This document shows, piece after piece, positions 56,230 to 64,000 of a DNA stretch of 64,000 nucleotides. The stretch's first letter is position 1. Each line of letters begins with the position of its first letter. The notes beneath the pieces are model-generated. The model did no database searches and was not told the origin of the DNA. It saw only the letters and a program-made list of their open reading frames with translations. The translations under genes and the position numbers were made by a program. The stretch comes from Paracidovorax wautersii (GTDB lineage Bacteria; Pseudomonadota; Gammaproteobacteria; Burkholderiales; Burkholderiaceae_C): the NCBI RefSeq assembly GCF_031453675.1, contig NZ_JAVIZX010000001.1, positions 2,192,001 through 2,256,000 of the forward strand, in the 5' to 3' direction.

Positions 56230-58350
56230 ATGCATTCCGTTGACCGTTTCTCCAAGGGATCCCGTTCCCGATTCTCCTGCCGCCCCACGCCATGTCTTGC
56301 GGCGGCGCTGCTGTGCCATGCGCTGGCCGTGCAGGCGCAGCCGTCCGCTACGCCGCCCCCGCGCGATGCGCGGGCCTTGCAGGAGGTGGTCGTCACCGCC
56401 GTACACGACGCCTCCGCCGTCACCGTGGTGGCCGATCCCAAGCAGCCGCGCCAGCCGGCGCCGGCCAGCGATGCGGCCGACTACCTCAAGAGCATTCCGG
56501 GCTTCTCGGCCATCCGCTCCGGCGGCTCCAACGGCGACCCGGTCTTTCGCGGGCAGTTCGGCTCGCGCCTGCCCATCCTGACCAACGGCACCACGCTGCT
56601 GGGCGCCTGCCCGGCGCGCATGGACGCGCCCAGCTCGTACATCGCGCCGGAGACCTATGACGTGCTCACCGTCGTCAAAGGGCCGCAGACCGTGCTCTGG
56701 GGGCCGGGCGCATCGGCCGGCACCGTGCGTTTCGATCGCGAGCGGCCCGACCTGGGCGACAGCGGCGTGCGCTTCAGCGCCAGCGCGCTGGCGGGCTCCG
56801 CCGGCCGCAACGACCAGAACATGGACCTGGCCGTGGGCAACGAGCGCCTCTACGCCCGCGTGACGGCCAACCATTCCCACGGGCAGGATTACCGGGACGG
56901 CCACGGCCGGACCGTGCCGTCGAAGTGGGACAAGTGGAATGCCGACGTGGCGCTGGGCCTGACGCCCGATGCCGACACGCTGATCGAGTTCAGCGCCGGC
57001 AAGGGCGATGGCGAGGCGCGCTACGGCGGCCGGGGCATGGATGGCAGCCAGTTCCAACGCGAGAGCGCAGGCCTGCGGTTCAAGAAGGAACGCCTGTCGC
57101 CCGTGCTCGCCCAGCTGGAGGCGCAGCTCTACTACAACGACGCCGACCATGTGATGGACAACTTCACGCTGCGGCCGTTTGCGCCGTCGGGCGGCATGTC
57201 CATGCCCATGGCCAGCAACGTGAGGCGGGCCACCACCGGCGGGCGCGTGGCTGCCACGCTCACGCCGTCCGAGCACTGGCAATGGGTGGCGGGCGCGGAC
57301 TTTTCCCGCAGCCGGCACGACACGCGCAACGGCACGGCCATGGTCTCGTACCGCGGCAAGCCGTGGGTGCGCGACGCGGAGTTCACCGGCGTGGGCCTGT
57401 TCACCGAAGGCACCTGGCATGCCGGCGACAGCGGGCGCCTGGTGGGCGGGCTGCGCCTGGACCGGGCCGTCGCGCAGCGCGTGCCGGCGGGCGTTTCGGG
57501 CGGCATGGGAATGGGTGGAATGGGCGGCATGGGCGGCGCGGCGGCGGCGGTGGCCAGCCGCGACCGCCGCACCGAGAGCGCCCTGCCCAGCGGCTTCGTT
57601 CGCTGGGAGCAGGGGGCGGCCGGCAGTGCGGCCACGTGGTATGCGGGCGTCGGCCATGTCCAGCGGTTCCCTGATTACTGGGAGCTGATCTCGCCGGCCA
57701 ACAGCGCGGCTGCGGCGGGCGATGCGTTCAACGCGCTGCGGCCAGAGAAGACCACGCAGATCGATGTGGGGGCGCAGTGGCGTGGCGCCGCGTGGCAGCT
57801 GTGGACTTCGGCCTATGCCGGCCGCGTGGCCGATTTCATCCTGTTCGACTACGGCAGCGGCGCCAGTGCGGTACGCAATGTCGACGCCGCGACCGCGGGC
57901 GCCGAGCTGGGCGGCAGCCTGCGGCTGGCGCCGGCCTGGACTTTGCAGGGCACGCTGGCCTACAGCTGGGCCCGCAACACGACAGACCGCCGGCCGCTGC
58001 CGCAGATTCCGCCGCTGGATGCCAAGCTGGGCGTGGCCTACCAGCAGGGGCCGTGGTCGGCCGGTGCGCTGTGGCGCCTGGTGGCGGCGCAGCACCGCGT
58101 GGCGCTGGGGCAGGGCAATGTGGTGGGGCGCGACTTCGGCGCCAGTGCCGGCTTCGGCGTCCTCTCGCTGCACGGCGGCTATGCGGTCAACGCGGGGTGG
58201 AAGCTCACGGCCGGCATCGACAACCTCTTCGACAAGGCCTACGCCGAACACCTCAACCTGGCCGGCAACGCCGGCTTCGGCTTTGCGGGCGGCACGCGCA
58301 TCAACGAGCCGGGGCGCAGCGCCTGGGTGCGCGCGGACGTGAAGTTCTGA
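56230..58350 (+). CDS. TonB-dependent copper receptor, OprC-like
   Basis: 706 residues with signal peptide. The plug domain starts around residue 50 (LQEVVVTAVHD is TonB-box-like) with AADYLKSIPGFSAIRSGGSNGDPVFRGQFGSR (in part). The barrel ends RSAWVRADVKF with a terminal Phe. The copper ligands described for Pseudomonas OprC (a CxxxM and an HxM motif) are both here: C127-P-A-R-M131 and H307-V-M309. Two Met-rich stretches, GGMSMPMASN and the tract GMGMGGMGGMGG, could also bind copper. The gene follows a DUF2946 gene, with a MITE between. Start ATG 56230. Confidence 0.9.
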   Translation: MHSVDRFSKGSRSRFSCRPTPCLAAALLCHALAVQAQPSATPPPRDARALQEVVVTAVHDASAVTVVADPKQPRQPAPASDAADYLKSIPGFSAIRSGGSNGDPVFRGQFGSRLPILTNGTTLLGACPARMDAPSSYIAPETYDVLTVVKGPQTVLWGPGASAGTVRFDRERPDLGDSGVRFSASALAGSAGRNDQNMDLAVGNERLYARVTANHSHGQDYRDGHGRTVPSKWDKWNADVALGLTPDADTLIEFSAGKGDGEARYGGRGMDGSQFQRESAGLRFKKERLSPVLAQLEAQLYYNDADHVMDNFTLRPFAPSGGMSMPMASNVRRATTGGRVAATLTPSEHWQWVAGADFSRSRHDTRNGTAMVSYRGKPWVRDAEFTGVGLFTEGTWHAGDSGRLVGGLRLDRAVAQRVPAGVSGGMGMGGMGGMGGAAAAVASRDRRTESALPSGFVRWEQGAAGSAATWYAGVGHVQRFPDYWELISPANSAAAAGDAFNALRPEKTTQIDVGAQWRGAAWQLWTSAYAGRVADFILFDYGSGASAVRNVDAATAGAELGGSLRLAPAWTLQGTLAYSWARNTTDRRPLPQIPPLDAKLGVAYQQGPWSAGALWRLVAAQHRVALGQGNVVGRDFGASAGFGVLSLHGGYAVNAGWKLTAGIDNLFDKAYAEHLNLAGNAGFGFAGGTRINEPGRSAWVRADVKF

Positions 58351-58364
58351 ACGATCAGGGACGC

Positions 58365-58392
58365 GGGCTGGCGGGCGCGCCGGCCCTTTTTT
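58365..58392 (+). terminator. Rho-independent terminator after the copper receptor gene
   Basis: GGGCTGGC (58365-58372), loop GGGCGC, GCCGGCCC (58379-58386), then TTTTTT (58387-58392). Confidence 0.75.
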
Positions 58393-58440
58393 GACGCTAT
58401 AAAGTTGGTAGCTGCTGGCGCTTGATTAATGGGGGCGGTT
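58393..58440. repeat. Comamonadaceae palindromic repeat (copy E), left half before IS30
   Basis: GACGCTATAAAGTTGGTAGC, TGCTGGCGCTTGATTAATGG and GGGCGG form one arm of the family repeat; the other arm lies beyond the IS at 59560-59612. Confidence 0.6.
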
Positions 58441-59535
58441 TCAAGTCCAAGTGCAACAGTGCAAGCTCAGATCACCTCCTCGGGCGCCAGTGTCAGGCGA
58501 GCCAGATGCTCCCCATACACCTGCAGCGGCGTACGCCAGCCCAGCGTCTGGCGTGGCCTGCCGTTGAGCAGGTCTGCCACCGCGTCCAGTTGTTCCTGGC
58601 TGTAGACGCTCAAGTCCGTGCCCTTGGGCAAAAACTGGCGCAATAACCCATTGGTGTTCTCGTTCGTTCCTCGCTGCCAGGGCTTATAGGGATCGCAGAA
58701 GTACACCCGCACGCCTGTGATGTCAAAGAGTGCCTGGTGCTCTGCCATCTCCCGCCCCCGGTCGTAAGTGAGGGTTTTGCGCATGGGCGCAGCAATGGCG
58801 TTGAGCTTGTCGCTGAAGGCCTGCAGCACATGCGCTGCAGTGCCCGGGTTGGGGTGGGGCAGCTTGACCAGTACCACCAAGCGCGTGGTCCGCTCCACCA
58901 AGGTCCCTATGGCACTGGCGTTGTTCGCCCCCTTGATCAGGTCCCCCTCCCAGTGCCCGGGAAACTGGCGGTCGCGCACCTCGGGAGGCCGCACGTGAAT
59001 GCTCAGCAAATCCTCTACCTCCTTGCGTCGGTCCAGGCCTTTGGAGCGGGGCCAGCGCTTGGAGTGGGCCATGCGCAGGCAAGACACCAACTCCTTCTTA
59101 AGCTCTCCGCGCGGCTGCGCATAGATACAGGTGTAGATGCTTTCGTGGGATGCGTGCATGCGGGGGTCATCAGGGTAGTGCTGGCGTAGCGCTGCCGCGA
59201 TCTGCTGGGGCGACCAGTACTTGTGCCGCAGCCAGTCCTGCACGACAGGCAGCAGAGGGCCTTCACTGTGCAGTTTAGGGCGAGCCCTGCTATGGATGCG
59301 ACGACGGGTGCAGCGCTGCTGGGCGAACCTGCTGACATAGCCACCGCCGCCCCTGTTGCGGGCTATCTCGCGGCTAATCGTGCTAGGGCTGCGCCCCAGG
59401 GCCCGCGCGATCGCTCTCAGGCTCAGGTGCTGCTGCAAGCCTAGCGCGATGGCATGTCTTTCGCTCGCGTCCAGTTGTTCGTAGGTCTTGGTGGTCATGG
59501 CTCAATCTGAAGAGTGTGTTGCACTCCGGATTTGA
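58441..59535 (-). mobile_element. IS30-family insertion sequence, complete
   Basis: About 1095 bp. Ends TCAAGTCCAAGTGCAACA (58441-58458) and, inverted, TCAAATCCGGAGTGCAACA (59517-59535) form imperfect inverted repeats. One intact transposase gene lies inside. A target duplication of 2-3 bp, usual for the family, could not be fixed. The element splits a palindromic intergenic repeat. Confidence 0.8.
58467..59498 (-). CDS. IS30-family transposase
   Basis: 343 residues. N-terminal helix-turn-helix LSLRAIARALGRSPSTISREI; DDE catalytic core with D186 (HWEGDLIKG), D246 (LTYDRGREMAEH) and E280 (GTNENTNGLLRQFLPKG), all in typical IS30 text. Ends in QTLGWRTPLQVY. The gene is intact, so the element may be active. 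Confidence 0.93.
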   Translation of the reverse strand: MTTKTYEQLDASERHAIALGLQQHLSLRAIARALGRSPSTISREIARNRGGGGYVSRFAQQRCTRRRIHSRARPKLHSEGPLLPVVQDWLRHKYWSPQQIAAALRQHYPDDPRMHASHESIYTCIYAQPRGELKKELVSCLRMAHSKRWPRSKGLDRRKEVEDLLSIHVRPPEVRDRQFPGHWEGDLIKGANNASAIGTLVERTTRLVVLVKLPHPNPGTAAHVLQAFSDKLNAIAAPMRKTLTYDRGREMAEHQALFDITGVRVYFCDPYKPWQRGTNENTNGLLRQFLPKGTDLSVYSQEQLDAVADLLNGRPRQTLGWRTPLQVYGEHLARLTLAPEEVI

Positions 59536-59559
59536 GGCCACCGGGCGATCCACGGTGAA

Positions 59560-59612
59560 AAGGCCATTAATCGTCCGTCCTCCAAGCGCATGCAGCTCTA
59601 TTTTTGATAGCG
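59560..59612. repeat. Comamonadaceae palindromic repeat (copy E), right half after IS30
   Basis: CCATTAATCGTCCGTCCTCC, AAGCGCATGCAGCTC, TATTTTTGATAGC: inverse of the left half at 58393-58440 (shared arms GCTAT...TAGCTGC...GCGCTTG...ATTAATGG). Confidence 0.6.
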
Positions 59613-59675
59613 ATTCGGGCGGATGCCGTCGCCGGCTCTTCCACCCGGGCGCCCGGAGACGGGCGCGTGTTCGCC

Positions 59676-61646
59676 TCAGTTGGCGGCGCTCAGCTGCAGC
59701 TGCACGCTGTCGGCCAGGTACACGGGCGTGGCCTTGAAGCCCGCCACGCTCACGCGGTCGAACCGGCCGTGCACGCGGGCCGCGCGCAGCACGGTGACGG
59801 TGTCGCCCGCCTTGGGCGCGAAGCCGTTCTGGAAGGTGACCTCGAGCGTGCCCGCCAGCGCGGCGGCCTGCAGCGTGGACACCAGGCCGGCGCCCTGGCT
59901 GCCCAGGCGCACCTGCGTGGTTCCGGTGGCTGTCTGCGTGTAGCTGCCGGCCAGCTCCACCGGCGCCCTGGCGCTGGTGGCGAAGGTGCCGCCGTTCACG
60001 TACAGCGCGCCCTTGCCGAGTGCCTGGGCCGCGTCGGCCTGCAGCGTGCCGCCGATGACCTCGGTGCCGCCGCTGTAGCTGCTGGTGCCGGCCAGCACCA
60101 GCGTGCCGCTGCCGGCCTTGGTCAGCTTGCCGACGCCGCCGATGGGGTTGCGCCAGGTGTCCAGCGCATGGAAGCCGCCTTGGGCCGCGTCCATGGTGAT
60201 GAGCGCATCGCCGTTGAAGGCGCCGTAGCCGTCCGCCGCGGCGAACAGGTTCAGGCGGCCGAAGCCTTCGGCGTCGTCCATCGCCGGGTAGCCCGAGGGC
60301 AGGGCGGTGGTCTTGAGCACCACGCGGCGCTGCGCATCGCTCAGGTAGGGCAGGCGGGTTTCCAGCAGCACTTCGGCGCCCTTGGGCACCACGGCCGGGC
60401 GGGTAGCGTCGCCGATGGGCGTGAAGCCGAACACCAGGCGGCGCGCGTACGCGCTGCGGTTGGTGGCGGCGTCGGCAAAGCGGTCCTGCGCCGTACCCTG
60501 CGAATGCGCGAAGGCCAGGAACTGCGCGGGCGTGGTGGCGCCTACGGCGGCCATCAGCGTCTGCTGGGCCTGGTTGCGGGCGGCGTCGCGCGTGGCCTGC
60601 GGGGCCGCGTAGATGTTGCCCACCGCCGAGGCCTGGCCCAGGATGCGGCCGCTCACCACGTCCAGCGGCGAATGCATGCCCGCCAGGATGCGGCTCTCGC
60701 CCAGCTCCAGGCCGCGGGCCAGCATCTCCTGGTAGCGCTGCGGCACCAGGTAGGCCATGGCGATGGCGTTGCGCACGGCCTCGGCCGTGTGGCCGCTGGG
60801 GTAGCCGCCGTCGGTCGCGGGCGTGCTGCTCTTGGCGCGCTCCAGGGTGGGCACCACCTGCACCGCGCTGCTCCAGCGCCAGGGGCGGGCGTACTTGTAG
60901 AAGCGCTTGGCGGGTTCGGTGGACGCGTTGGCGCCCATGCTGTTGACGAAGTCGATGGCCAGCCCGAACGAGGCATTGGCGCTGCCGCCCACGCCGGTGT
61001 TGTTGCCGCCGTCGTTGTACAGCACGGAGGTGGCATCGGCGGCAACGCCGTTGATGGTGGTGGTCTGCTGGGCGGCTGCGCGCCAGGCCGCAGTGAGCGG
61101 GCCCATGCCGTCGGTGGCGCTGTAGTTCTTGCCGCGGCGGTCGTCCAGGTAGGCGGCCTCGGCCTGCGCTGCCGTGCGCTGGGCGGTGGCGCGCACTACG
61201 TAATCGATGTTCTCGCGGTGGACGGCGGCGTTCTTGACGGTGCCGTCGGTGGCATCGCCCGGCAGGCCGGTCCAGTCGGAGGCGGTGACGGCCGCGAAGC
61301 CGTCCACGGCGGGGGCGGTCACGCCGGCATCCACGCGGCGTGCGCGCGGCTCCCAGATGTCCAGGAAGCCGGAGAGCACGCGCACCCCGGCGTTGGTGTC
61401 CACCGTGGCGTAGCGCGCATCGCCGCGCTGGTTGGTGCTGGCCGTGTCCACGAAGGCGGGCGCGGTGGGCACGGGGGCGGTGTCCACGAAGCCGGCGCCG
61501 GCCGGTGCGACGGGCACGACGAAGCCGTCATCGCTGTTGCCATCGCCGCCGCCGCAGGCGGACAGCGCCAGCAGGGAGCACAGCGCCGTGGCGCGCAGGC
61601 CGTAGGGTGCGAAACGAAGGGCGTAGAGGCGGGAGAGGGAAGGCAT
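59676..61646 (-). CDS. PAP2-type acid phosphatase lipoprotein with autotransporter-associated repeat
   Basis: 656 residues. Probable lipoprotein: LALSAC with Cys31, then GGGDGNSDD. The PAP2/class A acid phosphatase site is complete: K251-Y-A-R-P (KxxxxxxRP-like), S284-G-H286 and S318-R319 to H325-S-P-L-D329. After about residue 500 comes an autotransporter-associated beta-strand (PATR) repeat, KAGSGTLVLAGTSSYSGGT, EVIGGTLQADAAQALGKG, and a beta-rich end. No autotransporter barrel follows, since the protein stops at SVQLQLSAAN. Likely a cell-surface or periplasmic phosphatase with a beta-helix tail. Stands alone, downstream of the IS30. Confidence 0.83.
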   Translation of the reverse strand: MPSLSRLYALRFAPYGLRATALCSLLALSACGGGDGNSDDGFVVPVAPAGAGFVDTAPVPTAPAFVDTASTNQRGDARYATVDTNAGVRVLSGFLDIWEPRARRVDAGVTAPAVDGFAAVTASDWTGLPGDATDGTVKNAAVHRENIDYVVRATAQRTAAQAEAAYLDDRRGKNYSATDGMGPLTAAWRAAAQQTTTINGVAADATSVLYNDGGNNTGVGGSANASFGLAIDFVNSMGANASTEPAKRFYKYARPWRWSSAVQVVPTLERAKSSTPATDGGYPSGHTAEAVRNAIAMAYLVPQRYQEMLARGLELGESRILAGMHSPLDVVSGRILGQASAVGNIYAAPQATRDAARNQAQQTLMAAVGATTPAQFLAFAHSQGTAQDRFADAATNRSAYARRLVFGFTPIGDATRPAVVPKGAEVLLETRLPYLSDAQRRVVLKTTALPSGYPAMDDAEGFGRLNLFAAADGYGAFNGDALITMDAAQGGFHALDTWRNPIGGVGKLTKAGSGTLVLAGTSSYSGGTEVIGGTLQADAAQALGKGALYVNGGTFATSARAPVELAGSYTQTATGTTQVRLGSQGAGLVSTLQAAALAGTLEVTFQNGFAPKAGDTVTVLRAARVHGRFDRVSVAGFKATPVYLADSVQLQLSAAN

Positions 61647-61884
61647 GGAGTGGGCGACGCCGGCCGCCGGGGCCGGCCAGAAAGGGACAAAGGCGAAACC
61701 TTAGGCACCCACGATGAAAACCGCGTGACAGCGGCCCGCTCGAGCCCCCTTCTGCAGGACGGGTGCATCTGGTCGGGCCGGGCCGCCGCGGCCGGGCGAG
61801 GGGCGTGCTGTGTGCCGAGAACCGCCGCCTGCGGGTGTGGGAACGGTCTCACTAGAATGGGCCGAACCCCGTCCTGCCCCCGCC

Positions 61885-62292
61885 ATGACGCCTTTTCCCT
61901 TTCCTGTGCGCACCGAATGCCCCCCCGGGGCCTGCGTGTGCGACCGCGATGCCCTGCTGCAGTCGCCCGACGCCGAAGGTGCGAAGGTGCTGCGCCTGAC
62001 GCGCGAGGAAGAGAAGCGCCTGGTGCAGCGCCTGGAGAACGTGCAGAGCCTGGCCGAGCTGCGGCGCATCGAGGCACGGCTGCAGGAGCAACTGGGTATC
62101 CGGCTGAGCATCACGGTCAGCCCGAACGAGGTGCGCACGCTGCGCGGCATCGCCATCCTCGTGCACGAACAGCGGGGCCTGTGCCGCAAGACGCGCCAGG
62201 CCCTTCCCGCGGCCATCAAAAAGGGCATGGAGCAGTGCCCCGATATCGCCTACGAACTGCTGAACGAAGGCGGACTCTTCGCCGACTCCTGA
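61885..62292 (+). CDS. Conserved hypothetical protein with N-terminal Cys motif
   Basis: 135 residues, no signal peptide. N-terminal RTECPPGACVCDRDALL (CxxxxxCxC) then a charged helical region (LTREEEKRLVQRLENVQS, LAELRRIEARLQEQLG) and a compact end (VRTLRGIAILVHEQRGLCRKT, with a further Cys). I have seen the ECPPGACxCxR motif in betaproteobacterial proteins of unknown function; metal binding is possible. Divergent from the phosphatase gene. Confidence 0.68.
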   Translation: MTPFPFPVRTECPPGACVCDRDALLQSPDAEGAKVLRLTREEEKRLVQRLENVQSLAELRRIEARLQEQLGIRLSITVSPNEVRTLRGIAILVHEQRGLCRKTRQALPAAIKKGMEQCPDIAYELLNEGGLFADS

Positions 62293-62434
62293 GCCGCACG
62301 CAGGTGGCAGGGAGGGCAGGGACAGGGGGGCGCCAGCCCGACGCGCTGCCGGTACCAAGGCCGATCGGCCTACAGCGAACCCTGCGCACCGTGGCCCAGA
62401 ATGGGGCAGCTTTTTTTCGATGCAGGAGTGTGAG

Positions 62435-62656
62435 ATGGCTGCTTCCCCCTTGTTGCAGGAAACCGTGTTCGGCGTGGCCGATGGCGCCACCTACTCGGGC
62501 ATGTTGTGCCAGGAAGAGGGTGGGCATTTCTATTACCGGCAGGCGCAGGTGGATGGGCACAACCTGCCGTTGCCCGACAACCGCTGGCCCACCCGCGACG
62601 CGGCGGTCCAGGCGCTGGCCGAGATCGCATCGGGCGCGCGCCGGCCGGGCGAGTAG
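62435..62656 (+). CDS. Small hypothetical protein
   Basis: 73 residues: MAASPLLQETVFGVADGATY, then SGMLCQEEGGHFYYRQAQVDG and WPTRDAAVQALAEIASGAR. Soluble, no signal peptide. Start 62435 follows an AGGAG ribosome binding site; ATG 62420 would place the ribosome binding site inside the frame. Function not recognised. Confidence 0.6.
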   Translation: MAASPLLQETVFGVADGATYSGMLCQEEGGHFYYRQAQVDGHNLPLPDNRWPTRDAAVQALAEIASGARRPGE

Positions 62657-62783
62657 CCCCGCCCCGGGTGCTGGCGCCCGCCGCTACCATCGCGGTTCGG
62701 CATGCCGCTGCCGACCGAACGCCGCACCGCCTGTGCATGCCGGCGCGACGCGGCTGCACTGTATGCAAAGAGGAACCGATGCG

Positions 62784-63128
62784 ATGAGTCTGACGACCAG
62801 CTATGTGCTGCTGGGATTTGCCATCCTGAGCGAAGTGATGGGTACCACCGCCCTCAAGGCTTCGGAGGGCTTCACGCGGCTGTGGCCCAGCCTGTTCACC
62901 GTCGTGGCGTACGGCGTGTCCTTCTATCTGCTGTCGCTCACGCTCAAGGTGCTGCCCACCGGCATCGCCTACGCCATCTGGTCCGGCGTGGGCATCGTGC
63001 TGATCTCGGGCATTGGCTGGGTGTTCTTCGGCCAGCGGCTGGACCTGCCGGCCCTGCTGGGCATGGGGCTGATCATCGCGGGCGTGCTGGTGGTCAATCT
63101 GTTTTCCAAGAGCGTGGGCGGCCACTGA
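62784..63128 (+). CDS. emrE: Small multidrug resistance pump, EmrE-like
   Basis: 114 residues, four membrane helices. Very close to E. coli EmrE: SEVMGTTALKASEGFTRLWPS with the proton/substrate Glu17 (EmrE Glu14), PTGIAYAIWSGVGIVLIS with Trp66 (EmrE Trp63) and FFGQRLDLPALLGMGLIIAG. A homodimeric proton-coupled exporter of quaternary cations. The Trp/Ser-Gly pattern points to the drug-exporting subtype, not the guanidinium exporters. Ribosome binding site AGAGGAACC. Confidence 0.92.
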   Translation: MSLTTSYVLLGFAILSEVMGTTALKASEGFTRLWPSLFTVVAYGVSFYLLSLTLKVLPTGIAYAIWSGVGIVLISGIGWVFFGQRLDLPALLGMGLIIAGVLVVNLFSKSVGGH

Positions 63129-63162
63129 GCAGACACGGCCGCTCCCGCATCGCGAGCCGGCT

Positions 63163-63348
63163 TCAGCCCTGGGCCTGCACCTCGCCCACCCAGGGGTCGG
63201 CGAACTGGCATTCGTCGGGTTCGTAGAAGGGCACGTCGCCCTTGTAGGGCATCAGCTGGTCAGACATCTGGCGCTGCGGCAGCGCCAGAACCGGCTGCCC
63301 CATCTGCCGGGCGGCAGCCTCTTCAAGGTGGTGGTCGAACGAGAACAT
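63163..63348 (-). CDS. Small hypothetical protein, 61 residues
   Basis: MFSFDHHLEEAAARQMGQPV, LALPQRQMSDQLMPYKGDVP, FYEPDECQFADPWVGEVQAQ, G. Soluble and acidic, no known domain. It fills the gap between emrE and the ParB-like gene and has a protein-like composition, but coding status rests on that alone. Confidence 0.45.
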   Translation of the reverse strand: MFSFDHHLEEAAARQMGQPVLALPQRQMSDQLMPYKGDVPFYEPDECQFADPWVGEVQAQG

Positions 63349-63520
63349 GCAAAACCCCGGCGTGGTGGGCAGGCAGGATGGCCTGCACCGATTGAGCCGC
63401 CAGCGCCCGGCGGGGGGCGTCAGCAGGTGGGGGCAGGCCCTGTCGGAGCGGGCCTACGCGGCCCGGGTCCAGGCAATCTCCCTAGAATGCCGCCCTTTGC
63501 CTGCAATTGCCTCCTGCGCC

Positions 63521-64000
63521 ATGAACATCATCGTCAATGAAGAACTGAAAGCCTATATCGACCCATTGACCCCCCAGGAGCACGAAGCGCTGGAGCGCAG
63601 CATCCTGGCGGAGGGCTGCCGCGATGCGCTGGTGCTCTGGGGCGATCTGCTCATCGACGGGCACAACCGCTATGGCATCTGCAGCAAGCACGGACTGCCG
63701 TTCCAGACCGTGCAGAACACGCAGTTCCAGTCGATGGAAGATGTACACCTGTGGATGATCGACCAGCACCTGGGGCGGCGCAGCGTGTCCGACTTCCAGC
63801 GCGGCGTACTGGCGTTGCGCAAGAAGGAGATCGTGGCCGCACGCCGTGCCCGCCAGGCCGAACCCGCCGAGGACGCGCCGGCGGCTGTCGAGCCGGCTGC
63901 GCCGCTGGGCGTGTCCGGCGCAGACGAGTCGCTCAAGAGCCGCGAGGACGTGGCCAAGGCCGCCCGCCTCAGCAGCAGCCAGGTGGTGATGATCGAGAAG
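63521..64000 (+). CDS. ParB N-terminal-like protein, partial (3' end beyond window)
   Basis: 160 codons to the edge. MNIIVNEELKAYIDPLTPQE, HEALERSILAEGCRDALVLWG, DLLIDGHNRYGICSKHGLPF: this is the ParB/sulfiredoxin-like nuclease domain (DGHNRY in place of the DGERRY/DGNHR motif). A charged linker and SREDVAKAARLSSSQVVMIEK, like the start of a helix-turn-helix, follow. No ParA gene is visible to the left. Could be a phage-, plasmid- or island-type regulator rather than chromosomal ParB. Confidence 0.75.
   Translation, partial: MNIIVNEELKAYIDPLTPQEHEALERSILAEGCRDALVLWGDLLIDGHNRYGICSKHGLPFQTVQNTQFQSMEDVHLWMIDQHLGRRSVSDFQRGVLALRKKEIVAARRARQAEPAEDAPAAVEPAAPLGVSGADESLKSREDVAKAARLSSSQVVMIEK

Noticed and set aside
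59604-62783. Long plus-strand frame leading into emrE
   Set aside because: Antisense to the PAP2 lipoprotein; the real gene is only the EmrE-like end from 62784, with its own ribosome binding site.
62690-62783. Possible guanidine-type riboswitch before emrE
   Set aside because: No mini-ykkC or ykkC hallmark hairpins could be aligned, and the transporter is of the EmrE drug type.

Overview
The window is a 64-kb stretch of a high-GC betaproteobacterial chromosome, most likely from the Comamonadaceae (Acidovorax and relatives). This rests on gene content (RlmJ, ErpA, bactofilin, TyrRS, GlmU/GlmS and CzcI-type proteins), an SAH riboswitch before ahcY, and several copies of the short palindromic intergenic repeat (arms like GATAGCTG...GCGCTT) typical of that family. 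The identification is by recognition; no database search was run. No rRNA, tRNA or CRISPR array was seen.

Layout. 1-3.2 kb: a partial membrane glycosyltransferase that runs off the left edge, and prfC with a frameshift inside its P-loop. 3.2-9.0 kb: an MFS exporter, then the methyl-cycle block (SAH riboswitch, ahcY, tlyA, metF) and rlpA. 9-21.7 kb: housekeeping genes (rlmJ, a Ser/Thr kinase, rplM-rpsI, a bactofilin with a displaced N-terminus, erpA, a DHA2 exporter, anmK, an M23 peptidase, tyrS). 20.7-29.3 kb: regulators and envelope precursor genes. These are a LysR regulator facing two DUF2917 genes, a BLUF photosensor facing a Crp/Fnr regulator, glmU coupled to a soluble histidine kinase, and an Lrp regulator facing glmS. 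29.5-32.3 kb: a UvrA-type ABC protein broken by two frameshifts.

32.5-55.2 kb is a metal and xenobiotic efflux island. A CzcICBA-like cation efflux operon, with extra small exported His-rich proteins, faces a CzcRS/CopRS-like two-component system across an ATGAC-N6-GTAAT box. A second, paralogous two-component system faces an operon of two Tat-exported aldo-keto reductases and one exported FGE-like protein, across an ATTAC-N6-GTAAT box. Next comes a tripartite RND pump (lipoprotein adaptor, pump, NodT-type outer-membrane factor) plus a dehydrogenase and a TetR regulator; two matching GTGAC-N14-GTCAC operators lie on either side of tetR.

55.4-64 kb: a DUF2946 protein and an OprC-like copper receptor separated by a 264-bp MITE-like element, an IS30-family insertion sequence sitting inside a palindromic repeat, a lipoprotein that joins a PAP2 phosphatase to an autotransporter-type repeat, small unknown proteins, an EmrE-type SMR pump and the start of a ParB-like gene.

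The best candidate for a new system is the TCS-linked exported reductase operon (42.4-47.8 kb). It looks like a periplasmic repair or detoxification module under metal or redox control. Four insertion-type frameshifts in three otherwise well-preserved genes raise the possibility of base-calling errors and should be checked on reads.
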